Assembly (NCBI GenBank): GCA_900317865.1
Contig: ONIK01000050.1
Span: 1 to 12,443, forward strand
Length of the DNA stretch: 12,443 nucleotides
Reading direction: 5' to 3'
Source of the DNA: an uncultured Methanobrevibacter sp.
Lineage (GTDB): Archaea; Methanobacteriota; Methanobacteria; Methanobacteriales; Methanobacteriaceae
The position numbers were made by a program, and so were the translations under genes. Below the pieces are notes generated by a model. The model saw nothing but the letters and a program-made list of their open reading frames with translations. It was not told the origin of the DNA and made no database searches. Of this stretch, positions 1-5,822 are shown piece by piece (position 1 is the stretch's first letter; every line of letters starts with the position of its first letter).

Positions 1-1
1 A

Positions 2-811
2 ATAGATGATCCTTTGCTTCTAATGAGTAAAGCCCAATGTTATTTAAGGCTTGATAAAAAAGATGAAGCTTATGAAATTTATCGGGAAGCTATAAATTTG
101 TGTGATGAAAATTTGAAAGATAAAAAAGATCCTTTTATTTTAAATATTAAAGGAAACTGTCATCTGATTTTAAAAAACTATATTAAAGCTATCGAATGCT
201 ATAATGAGGTATTGAAGATAGATGATGAAAATACATTGGCATTGAGCTTCAAATCCGTTGCATTAATTAGACTTGATGAACAGGATGCGGCTTATGAATG
301 TCTCGACAGGCTTCTGGAAATAGATTCCAAAAACAATGATATAAAACTATTTAAAGTGCAATATTTAAACACGATGGAGAGATATGATGAAGCTCTGGAA
401 ATATTGGATGAAGTATTGAATGATTCCTTTGAATATCCTCAGGCATATATGCTTAAAGCAGATGCATTATATGAAACAAAGCATTTTGATGAGGCTTTAA
501 TGAATGTAACTAAATCACTTGAGTTAAATCCTGACATTTCTTATTCATGGTATTTAAAGGCAAAGATTTTCATGGAATATAGGAAGTATGAAAATGCTTT
601 AAATTATTTTGATAAAGCATTGTCCATTGATTCTAATGTTGACTGCTATTTATTTGATAAGGCATCCTGTTATTTGAATTTATTTAAATATGATGAGGCA
701 TATGAAACTTATGTGAAAGCTTTTAAGCTGAATCCTCACAGTGGAGGCATTGCAAATTCGGATATTTTTTTGGATTTCATAAATGACTTGAAGGCAATTA
801 ATAAAAACTAG
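2..811 (+). CDS. TPR-repeat protein, 5' end outside the window
   Basis: The reading frame is open from the first bases of the window, so the gene starts upstream and only its C-terminal ~270 residues are seen. The in-frame TTG at 14 and ATG at 23 fall inside a repeat and are unlikely to be true starts. The visible part consists of about seven consecutive 34-residue tetratricopeptide units, each with the usual small/aromatic pattern, such as DEALEILDEVL, ENALNYFDKAL and DEAYETYVKAF, often ending in a LNP- or ID-type turn. TPR arrays form helical scaffolds for protein-protein contact, and no catalytic domain is visible. There is no signal peptide or membrane segment in the visible part, so it is probably cytoplasmic. 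It ends 19 bases before the DUF371 gene and may be cotranscribed with it. Binding partner and role are unknown. TPR proteins are abundant in Methanobrevibacter genomes. Confidence 0.85.
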   Translation: MDDPLLLMSKAQCYLRLDKKDEAYEIYREAINLCDENLKDKKDPFILNIKGNCHLILKNYIKAIECYNEVLKIDDENTLALSFKSVALIRLDEQDAAYECLDRLLEIDSKNNDIKLFKVQYLNTMERYDEALEILDEVLNDSFEYPQAYMLKADALYETKHFDEALMNVTKSLELNPDISYSWYLKAKIFMEYRKYENALNYFDKALSIDSNVDCYLFDKASCYLNLFKYDEAYETYVKAFKLNPHSGGIANSDIFLDFINDLKAINKN

Positions 812-830
812 TTAAAATAGATATATTCAT

Positions 831-1247
831 ATGGAATTTAAGATTAAATCTAAAGGTCACAAGAATGTATCTTCTCTTCATAAATCTACTTTTGAGATAA
901 CAAAAGATTTGGATATTGGGCCAACTGCAGATTGTATAATCGGTGTGGATATGGATGACTCAATGTTGAATTTTCCGCAGGAGTTCAAAGATAAAATTGC
1001 TGATTCTAATACTAGGATTTTAGTTTTGCTTGATACTCCTAATGCTCATGATGAAATTATTGGTTTTGGTCATGAAGATTTGATTTTAACCCACCCTACA
1101 GATATTGTTTGCAGAACCAGTGATTTTACATGTCCTCGGACATTGATGATAAAATCCTCAAAGGCTGCATGTGATCTTAATCCTGATTTGATTAATGATT
1201 TAAAAAATGAAGAGATTCTTGAAGTTACTATTAAAATCATAGAATAA
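831..1247 (+). CDS. DUF371 family protein
   Basis: This 138-residue protein matches, from memory, the archaeal DUF371 family, a small conserved protein of unknown function. The family-like signatures are an N-terminal GHKNVSSLHKSTFEITKD stretch (about residues 9-26), the DCIIGVDMD segment (about 34-42), and a GHEDLILTHPTDIVCRTS region (about 79-96) that is rich in conserved polar residues. The length is normal for the family. No membrane helix or signal peptide is present. The ATG at 831 gives the expected N-terminus. No good ribosome binding site precedes it, so it is probably translated from a transcript running in from the TPR gene or from a near-leaderless one; TATATT at 820-825 is close to the start. 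It is followed by the promoter of tRNA-Leu. No function is assigned. Confidence 0.8.
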   Translation: MEFKIKSKGHKNVSSLHKSTFEITKDLDIGPTADCIIGVDMDDSMLNFPQEFKDKIADSNTRILVLLDTPNAHDEIIGFGHEDLILTHPTDIVCRTSDFTCPRTLMIKSSKAACDLNPDLINDLKNEEILEVTIKIIE

Positions 1248-1269
1248 TAGTTAACTATATATAATCATA

Positions 1270-1279
1270 AAAATATAAT
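1270..1279 (+). promoter_or_regulatory. TATA box of tRNA-Leu
   Basis: AAAATATAAT lies 25-34 bases before the mature tRNA 5' end. That is the spacing expected if transcription starts at or a few bases ahead of position 1304. The assignment rests on position and composition only. Confidence 0.5.
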
Positions 1280-1303
1280 TATTAATAACCACTTTTGTTT
1301 TAT

Positions 1304-1387
<84 letters not shown>

Positions 1388-1390
1388 CTA

Positions 1391-1409
1391 TTTTGAATTA
1401 ACTTTTTTT
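1391..1409 (+). terminator. T-rich terminator after tRNA-Leu
   Basis: TTTT at 1391-1394 and seven T at 1403-1409 follow the tRNA directly. Archaeal RNA polymerase commonly terminates at such T-runs without a hairpin. The function is inferred. Confidence 0.4.
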
Positions 1410-1462
1410 AATTAACTATTTATGTTTTAAAGTTTAGACTTATATTTATATAATTAATTAAT

Positions 1463-1468
1463 GGTGAT
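1463..1468 (+). promoter_or_regulatory. Ribosome binding site of galU
   Basis: GGTGAT lies five bases before the ATG at 1474. It is a typical methanogen ribosome binding site and fixes the start. TATA-like sequence (about 1440-1452, TTATATTTATATAA) lies just upstream and would give a very short leader. Confidence 0.6.
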
Positions 1469-1473
1469 AAATT

Positions 1474-2328
1474 ATGAAGGCAGTTATTCCTGCAGCAGGT
1501 TTCGGTACAAGATTTTTGCCTGCTACAAAAGCGCAACCTAAAGAAATGTTGCCTGTTTATGATAAACCAACTATTCAATATGTTATTGAAGAAGCAGTAG
1601 CTTCAGGTATCGATGATATTTTAATCGTAACCGGTAGAAATAAACGTTCTATTGAAGATCATTTTGATAAATCTTTTGAACTTGAACAGACTTTACAAAG
1701 TGCAGGTAAAGATGACCGTTTAAAACAAGTTCGTGCAATTACCGATTTGGCTGATATTTGTTATGTAAGGCAAAAAGAGCAAAAAGGACTTGGTAATGCA
1801 ATTTACTGTGCTAAAAAACATGTCGGTGGAGAAGCATTTGCAGTACTTTTAGGAGATTCAATTACTAAAGGACCTACTCCATGTACTAAACAGTTAATTG
1901 ATGTTTATGAAAAATATGATGCATCAGCTATTTCTCTTGAAGAGGTTCCATTGGAAAAAGTGGAAAGATATGGAATCATCAAGGGAACTGAAGTTGAACC
2001 TAATGTTTATAATATTGAAAAGCTTGTTGAAAAACCTTTAGCTCATCAGGCACCATCTAATTTGGCTATTATGGGACGTTATGTTTTAACTCCAGATATT
2101 TTTGATAAGATTGATGAAACTGAGCCTGGTGTCGGCGGTGAAATTCAATTGACAGATGCTTTATCAAAATTGGATGCAATTTATGGTAATACCTTTGAAG
2201 GAAAAACCTATGATATAGGAAACCGTTTTGAATGGTTAAAAACTTCTATTGAATTTGCTCTTGATGATGATGAGTCCAAAGATGCATTAATTAAATATAT
2301 GAAATGCATGATTAACAAATGTGAATAA
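1474..2328 (+). CDS. galU: UTP--glucose-1-phosphate uridylyltransferase
   Basis: The enzyme makes UDP-glucose and pyrophosphate from UTP and glucose-1-phosphate in the cytoplasm. UDP-glucose feeds surface polysaccharide and glycan synthesis. The N-terminus shows the nucleotidyltransferase signature: AVIPAAGFGTRFLP (residues 3-16) followed by the substrate-binding ATKAQPKEMLPV segment (17-28, with K19 and K23). Further GalU-type motifs are KPTIQYVIEEA, KGLGNAIYCAK, the metal-site LLGDS segment, and VEKP in the second half. At 284 residues it is the usual length for bacterial/archaeal GalU. The start at 1474 is supported by GGTGAT five bases upstream. The gene appears monocistronic, with a hairpin terminator directly after its stop. 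A related thymidylyltransferase (RmlA) is less likely because the overall pattern and length fit GalU better. Confidence 0.93.
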   Translation: MKAVIPAAGFGTRFLPATKAQPKEMLPVYDKPTIQYVIEEAVASGIDDILIVTGRNKRSIEDHFDKSFELEQTLQSAGKDDRLKQVRAITDLADICYVRQKEQKGLGNAIYCAKKHVGGEAFAVLLGDSITKGPTPCTKQLIDVYEKYDASAISLEEVPLEKVERYGIIKGTEVEPNVYNIEKLVEKPLAHQAPSNLAIMGRYVLTPDIFDKIDETEPGVGGEIQLTDALSKLDAIYGNTFEGKTYDIGNRFEWLKTSIEFALDDDESKDALIKYMKCMINKCE

Positions 2329-2329
2329 A

Positions 2330-2367
2330 CCCTTAGCTATCAGCTTAGGGATTTTATACTTTTTTTT
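2330..2367 (+). terminator. Hairpin-plus-T-run terminator of galU
   Basis: CCCTTAGC (2330-2337) pairs with GCTTAGGG (2343-2350) around a five-base loop, with one T-T mismatch. Eight T follow at 2360-2367. The stem begins immediately after the galU stop codon. Confidence 0.7.
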
Positions 2368-2390
2368 AAAATTATGGGGCAGTGAATCCA

Positions 2391-3614
2391 ATGCAGTACA
2401 GGTTAATTAAAAAAACTGGAGATGAAATATTCCCACTGGGATTTGGTGCAATGAGATTGCCTCTTAAAAATGGTAAGATTGATAGACAGAAAGCCAAAGA
2501 ATTAATTTACCATGCTATTGATCAGGGTCTTAATTTTATTGATACTGCATACCTTTATGGTGACAGCGAAACCTTTCTTGGAGAAATCCTTCAGGGTGAA
2601 TACAAAGATAAGATTAAACTTTCCACGAAATTGCCTACCATTAACGTTCGTAAATATGATGATATGGAAGAAATATTAGCTGAACAACTTAAAAGGCTTC
2701 AAAGAGATTCTATTGATTATTATTTTATTCATGCTGTTGATTTAAAAGCAATGAATCGACTTTTTAAGAAAGACCTGGCTAAATTTTTAAAGAAAGCCCA
2801 AAGCGAAGGAAAAATCAGACATGTGGGGTTTTCTTATCATGGACCTAAAGAGGAATTTCCTAGTTTAATTGATGCTTATGACTGGGATGTCGTTATGGTC
2901 CAGTATAACTATTTTGATGAAAATATTCAGGCTAGTGTTGAAGGTATTGAATATGCTGCTTCAAAGGATATGGGTATTTTTATAATGGAACCTTTAAAAG
3001 GAGGTATTCTTGCAGGAAAAATGCCTGGTGAAGCTGAAGAAATATTTAAAAAGGCAAATCCTAACAAGAGCAATGCTCAATGGGCAATGGAATGGGTTTT
3101 AAATAATCGAAATGTTACTTGTGTGCTGTCCGGAATGAATTCTTTTGAACAGCTTGATGAAAATTTAGAAATTGCCCATAAAACTACTCCATTATCTATG
3201 AGTTTTGAAGATTTGGAAACTGTTGAGCTTGTTAAAAGGGTTATGAGAAATTCTTTAAAAATAAACTGTTCCACATGCGGCTACTGCATGCCCTGTCCTC
3301 AGGGAGTTAACATTCCAGAATGCATGAAAATATATAATGAAAAATATTTGTTTAATCATAAAGGATTTATAAATCCGTCTTTTATGGATTATTATCAGTA
3401 TGTCGGTGGAATAATGGGCAGTTCAGGAAATGCCGGCAAATGTAACGGTTGTGGCAGATGCTTAAGAAAATGCCCTCAAAAATTGGATATCGTTTCTGAA
3501 TTGAAAAAAGTGAAAAAAGAGTTTGAAATTCCTGGAATGAAATATATTCTGTTATTTGTACAGCATGTTGGGTTTCCAATTTACAGAATGCTTGTTAAGA
3601 TGTTGAACCGTTAA
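2391..3614 (+). CDS. Aldo/keto reductase with C-terminal 2x[4Fe-4S] ferredoxin-like domain
   Basis: This is a 407-residue oxidoreductase of the aldo/keto reductase superfamily. Counting from the ATG at 2391, the catalytic tetrad appears as D51, Y56 (in DTAYLYG), K80 (STK) and H114 (YYFIH). The barrel is followed, at about residue 290, by a tail with two CxxCxxCxxxC cluster motifs: CSTCGYCMPCPQG and CNGCGRCLRKCPQ. This tail should carry two [4Fe-4S] clusters and suggests electron exchange with a ferredoxin-type partner. The physiological substrate is unknown. Such fusions are common in anaerobes and methanogens and are usually annotated only as aldo/keto reductase. A GTG at 2382 would add three residues. 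I prefer ATG 2391 because AGTGA (2381-2385) sits five bases ahead of it and the resulting MQYRLIKKTG start is typical of the family. The gene is convergent with a small minus-strand gene at 3627. Confidence 0.9.
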   Translation: MQYRLIKKTGDEIFPLGFGAMRLPLKNGKIDRQKAKELIYHAIDQGLNFIDTAYLYGDSETFLGEILQGEYKDKIKLSTKLPTINVRKYDDMEEILAEQLKRLQRDSIDYYFIHAVDLKAMNRLFKKDLAKFLKKAQSEGKIRHVGFSYHGPKEEFPSLIDAYDWDVVMVQYNYFDENIQASVEGIEYAASKDMGIFIMEPLKGGILAGKMPGEAEEIFKKANPNKSNAQWAMEWVLNNRNVTCVLSGMNSFEQLDENLEIAHKTTPLSMSFEDLETVELVKRVMRNSLKINCSTCGYCMPCPQGVNIPECMKIYNEKYLFNHKGFINPSFMDYYQYVGGIMGSSGNAGKCNGCGRCLRKCPQKLDIVSELKKVKKEFEIPGMKYILLFVQHVGFPIYRMLVKMLNR

Positions 3615-3626
3615 TTTTTTCTTATT

Positions 3627-3767
3627 TTATTGCTTGTTTTCCCATTTCTGAGATTCAACCACATCATAGCTTTCCCGCCAGAATTTTTGTCTGACAATAT
3701 TTGTGGTTTCTGTAAAAACTGGATTGTTCCTCTCTTTCATAAAATGGTCATAGTAATCATATGGCAT
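3627..3767 (-). CDS. Small hypothetical protein, 46 residues
   Basis: This is a short minus-strand frame read directly from the sequence. It begins at ATG 3767 with MPYDYYDHFMKERNN and ends in ESQKWENKQ at a TAA (3629-3627). AGTGAT lies about five bases ahead of the ATG, like the other ribosome binding sites in this window. A TATA-like AAAATATAAT (minus strand, about 3809-3818) lies 40-50 bases upstream, a sensible promoter position. The product is polar and rich in aromatic residues (Y, F, W), with no cysteine, no membrane segment and no signal peptide. It fills an otherwise empty gap between the convergent aldo/keto reductase and the divergent Cys-peptide gene. I do not recognise the family. 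A chance ORF of this size is possible, but the start signals and position favour a real gene. Confidence 0.6.
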   Translation of the reverse strand: MPYDYYDHFMKERNNPVFTETTNIVRQKFWRESYDVVESQKWENKQ

Positions 3768-3808
3768 GGTTATCACTTGATTTTTTTTAATTAATAATTT
3801 TTATCTCA

Positions 3809-3818
3809 TTATATTTTA
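3809..3818 (-). promoter_or_regulatory. Candidate TATA box of the 46-residue gene
   Basis: On the minus strand this reads AAAATATAAT. It is placed so that transcription would begin near 3785-3790, just ahead of the AGTGAT ribosome binding site. Composition-based only. Confidence 0.4.
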
Positions 3819-3833
3819 TTTAAAGCTTGTTGA

Positions 3834-3871
3834 AGGCATTGATAAAAATTGTAGGCATTGATAAAAATTGT
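3834..3871 (+). repeat. Perfect 19-bp tandem duplication
   Basis: AGGCATTGATAAAAATTGT occurs twice back to back (3834-3852 and 3853-3871). It lies between the divergent promoters of the minus-strand small gene and the Cys-peptide gene. It may be a doubled regulator site or a recent replication-slippage event. Confidence 0.9.
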
Positions 3872-3910
3872 CACCATTAAAACATGGAATTTTTTTTAAA
3901 GTTAATAACT

Positions 3911-3919
3911 TTAATATAT
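3911..3919 (+). promoter_or_regulatory. TATA box of the Cys-peptide/radical SAM operon
   Basis: TTAATATAT lies about 34-42 bases before the ATG at 3953, so transcription would start near 3940 with a very short leader holding the GGTGA at 3944-3948. Confidence 0.5.
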
Positions 3920-3952
3920 TTTAAAGTCCAATTTCAATATATAGGTGAGAAA

Positions 3953-4162
3953 ATGAAACTGGAAGAATTATTGGCTCCATGTCCAAAATGTGGTTCTAAA
4001 GATAAAATTGCTCATAGAAAAATGTTAGACAATCATCGTGCACATGCAGAGATGGAAACTGTAAAATGTGAAGAATGTGGCTATATCTTCTTTGTAAACG
4101 AGGATATGGATGAAGATGAGAAAAAGAAATTGTTAAGAGAATTAAATAAAATATATGGTTAA
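3953..4162 (+). CDS. Small Cys-rich zinc-ribbon-like peptide beside a radical SAM enzyme
   Basis: The product is 69 residues. It has two CxxC knuckles, CPKCG near the N-terminus and CEECG at about residues 44-48, a charged H/K/R-rich stretch between them, and an acidic/lysine-rich C-terminal helix ending in LNKIYG. Four cysteines in this arrangement could bind zinc as a ribbon, or be the target of modification. The ATG at 3953 is chosen because GGTGA (3944-3948) lies four bases upstream; the longer frame from ATG 3884 would begin before the TATA box. The last eight bases overlap the start of the radical SAM gene, so the two are translationally coupled. From memory, methanogens carry a family of Cys-rich peptides (TIGR04165) next to TIGR04083 radical SAM enzymes. 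This gene is a good candidate for that family, but I could not run the model. The alternative is a plain zinc-ribbon accessory protein. Confidence 0.8.
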   Translation: MKLEELLAPCPKCGSKDKIAHRKMLDNHRAHAEMETVKCEECGYIFFVNEDMDEDEKKKLLRELNKIYG

Positions 4163-5288
4163 AATGACATTTCATGTAATGATTATTCCTACACTCAATT
4201 GTCCATCTAATTGTAAATATTGTTGGGGTTCTGAAAATAAAAAAGAAATGATGGATATCGAAATTATTGACCAAATAATCGAATGGTTGGGCGATTTTAG
4301 GGATGACAAGGTTCATTTCACTTTTCATGGTGGCGAACCCCTACTTGCAGGATATGATTTTTATAAAGCTGCTCTTGAAAAGCTTTCCAAATTACCTAAT
4401 TTGGAAGGTTTTTCCCTTCAAAGTAATATCTGGCTTTTAACGGATGAATTAATAGATTTGTTTGTTGAATATGGTGTTGTTGTAAGTACCAGTATTGATG
4501 GGCCAAAAGAAATCAACGATTATCAAAGGGGAGACGGTTACTTTGATAAAACCATGGCCAAATATGAACTCGCTAAAAGCAAAGGTCTTATAATCAACTT
4601 TGTTTTGACGGTCACAGAATATTCTAAAGATTTCTCCGATGAATTATATGAATTCTTCAAGGGAGAGAAAATGAGCTTAAAGATTCATGCGGCTCTTCCA
4701 TCTTTAAGGGGAGATAATGCGGATCCGTGGGCACTTAATCAGGAAGAACATGGGAAGCTACTCATTGATTGGCTGGATAAGTATCTTTATGATTTGGATA
4801 AATTCTCAATCATGGATTTGGACCATATTGCTAAATCCAGCTTAAGGAGAAGAGGAACTCTCTGTACATTTGCCGACTGTATCGGAACTACATTGGCTGT
4901 CGGTTCTGATGGTTCAATATATCCTTGTTACAGATTTGTTGGAATGCAGGATTACGTTTTAGGAAATGTTGCTGCAAATCCCAGCTTTGATGATTTAAAA
5001 ACCTCTGAAGCTTGGGCGAAACTTCAGGAATTTAGAGAATATGTTGATGAAAATTGTAAAAAGTGTAGATATGTTAAATATTGTGAAGGGGGATGTCCTT
5101 ATAATGCAATTGTTGCATACCAAACTCCTCAGGCTGTTGATCCTCAATGTACTGCATATAAGATGATTTTCGGTGAAGTTTCCAAAAGGATGAATAAGGA
5201 ATTTGCAAAGTCTGCTTTTGGAATGGCAGAACCTGCTCCTAGAAAAGAAGGTGAAGCATTCAGTATTATGGATTTAGCTATGAAATAA
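4155..5288 (+). CDS. Radical SAM/SPASM peptide-modifying enzyme
   Basis: This 377-residue enzyme has the radical SAM [4Fe-4S] motif CPSNCKYC (C16, C20, C23), followed by FHGGEPLL, a typical SAM-binding GGE segment. The C-terminal part is a SPASM-type region that can hold auxiliary clusters: C237, C242, C258 (in SDGSIYPC), C301, C304, C310, C314 and C332. SPASM proteins typically modify peptides or proteins (for example anaerobic sulfatase maturases and RiPP maturases). From memory the best family is TIGR04083, the putative peptide-modifying Mhun_1560 group of methanogens. The start overlaps the stop of the Cys-peptide gene. ATG 4155 and ATG 4164 are both possible, and neither has a clear ribosome binding site, as expected with coupling. 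A second four-cysteine ORF follows 15 bases after the stop. The reaction and substrate are not established. Confidence 0.88.
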   Translation: MVKMTFHVMIIPTLNCPSNCKYCWGSENKKEMMDIEIIDQIIEWLGDFRDDKVHFTFHGGEPLLAGYDFYKAALEKLSKLPNLEGFSLQSNIWLLTDELIDLFVEYGVVVSTSIDGPKEINDYQRGDGYFDKTMAKYELAKSKGLIINFVLTVTEYSKDFSDELYEFFKGEKMSLKIHAALPSLRGDNADPWALNQEEHGKLLIDWLDKYLYDLDKFSIMDLDHIAKSSLRRRGTLCTFADCIGTTLAVGSDGSIYPCYRFVGMQDYVLGNVAANPSFDDLKTSEAWAKLQEFREYVDENCKKCRYVKYCEGGCPYNAIVAYQTPQAVDPQCTAYKMIFGEVSKRMNKEFAKSAFGMAEPAPRKEGEAFSIMDLAMK

Positions 5289-5303
5289 TTGGGAAGTGTT
5301 AAT

Positions 5304-5429
5304 ATGCTTTGTGATGATTGTGAATACTTGGAATTTAGAAACAACTACAAACTTATTTGTAAATTGCATGATGGATTGCTATTGGATGTTAAACAATGTC
5401 AGAACTTCAAAAAGGCTGAAGATGAATAA
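5304..5429 (+). CDS. Tiny four-cysteine peptide, 41 residues
   Basis: This short frame starts 15 bases after the radical SAM stop. It begins MLCDDCEYLEF and ends FKKAEDE. Cysteines are at 3, 6, 19 and 32, a CxxC pair plus two spaced single cysteines, which is about 10 percent of the peptide. Candidate ribosome binding bases GGGAAGTG lie 5-12 bases ahead of the ATG. No membrane segment or leader is obvious. It falls inside the same transcription unit, before a hairpin terminator at 5453-5495. It may be a metal-binding peptide or a substrate of the radical SAM enzyme. I do not recognise a named family. The position, start signal and cysteine spacing make a chance ORF less likely. Confidence 0.65.
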   Translation: MLCDDCEYLEFRNNYKLICKLHDGLLLDVKQCQNFKKAEDE

Positions 5430-5452
5430 TTCTGATAGCTGATTTTCAAAAG

Positions 5453-5495
5453 ATTGAATTAACGATATTATTAATTCAATTAATTTCTATTTTTT
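5453..5495 (+). terminator. Hairpin terminator of the radical SAM operon
   Basis: ATTGAATTAA (5453-5462) pairs perfectly with TTAATTCAAT (5471-5480) around an eight-base loop, and six T follow at 5490-5495. Confidence 0.65.
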
Positions 5496-5571
5496 AAAGC
5501 AATAAATTAAAAAAGAAATCTTTGTGCTAAATACGTGAAACCAGGAGAAATACTTTATAATTTTATTTTTC

Positions 5572-5616
5572 AGTAATACTTGGTATATAAATGAATTTAA
5601 AAAAAGTAATACTTTT
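5572..5616 (+). repeat. 45-bp promoter module, copy 1
   Basis: The order is box AGTAATACT, TGG, TATATAAATGAATT, an A-rich stretch, AGTAATACT, TTT. It differs from copies 2 and 3 only at the bases after the first box and at one T/C position. Confidence 0.9.
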
Positions 5617-5634
5617 ATAGTCGGAAGTACAAAT

Positions 5635-5679
5635 AGTAATACTGGGTATATAAATGAATTCAAAAAAAGTAATACTTTT
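5635..5679 (+). repeat. 45-bp promoter module, copy 2
   Basis: Same module with GGG after the first box, starting 63 bp after copy 1. A lone extra AGTAATACT follows at 5688-5696. The copy sits between inverted repeats AGTCGGAA (5619-5626) and TTCCGACT (5702-5709). Confidence 0.9.
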
Positions 5680-5765
5680 TGGCTGTGAGTAATACTTTAT
5701 ATTCCGACTGAATTTATTTTTTTTAATTGTCTTTCAATATTGGGATTTTCATTAAAAAATTTTTC

Positions 5766-5810
5766 AGTAATACTGAGTATATAAATGAATTCAAAAAAAG
5801 TAATACTTTT
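5766..5810 (+). repeat. 45-bp promoter module, copy 3 (nearest the gene)
   Basis: Same module with GAG after the first box, starting 131 bp after copy 2. It is followed directly by the ribosome binding site and start codon of the P-type ATPase, so it is the most likely proximal promoter. Confidence 0.9.
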
Positions 5811-5822
5811 GAGGTTTTAGAC

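Larger units (their letters stand above)
5546..5822 (+). promoter_or_regulatory. Multi-operator promoter region of the metal ATPase
   Basis: The 393-base gap 5430-5822 holds a terminator and then this array. The 9-bp box AGTAATACT, an AGTA/TACT palindrome around one base, occurs exactly at 5572, 5605, 5635, 5668, 5688, 5766 and 5799, all in the same orientation. A degenerate AGAAATACT lies at 5546. In three places two boxes are exactly 33 bp apart (start to start) and bracket a TATATAAA box. The second box of each pair falls where transcription should begin, about 20-25 bases after the TATA. This geometry is what a repressor competing with TBP/TFB or RNA polymerase would use. The copy at 5766-5810 is the one closest to the ATPase start, with TATA at 5778-5785 and GAGGT at 5811-5815. 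The regulator is unknown. Confidence 0.7.

Noticed and set aside
3884..3952. Longer N-terminus for the 69-residue Cys peptide (from ATG 3884)
   Set aside because: This extension includes the TATA box and the GGTGA site, so it is promoter and leader rather than coding sequence.
3996..4328. 110-codon minus-strand frame across the Cys-peptide/radical SAM junction
   Set aside because: It crosses two well-supported plus-strand genes and has no start signals or recognisable features.
5496..5545. Riboswitch or structured RNA ahead of the ATPase
   Set aside because: The AT-rich stretch after the hairpin shows no conserved fold that I can recognise. The array further on explains the regulation better.
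5572..5810. CRISPR-like short repeat array
   Set aside because: Three 45-bp units start 63 and 131 bp apart, contain TATA boxes, have no uniform spacers, and no cas gene is near. They fit promoter modules better.
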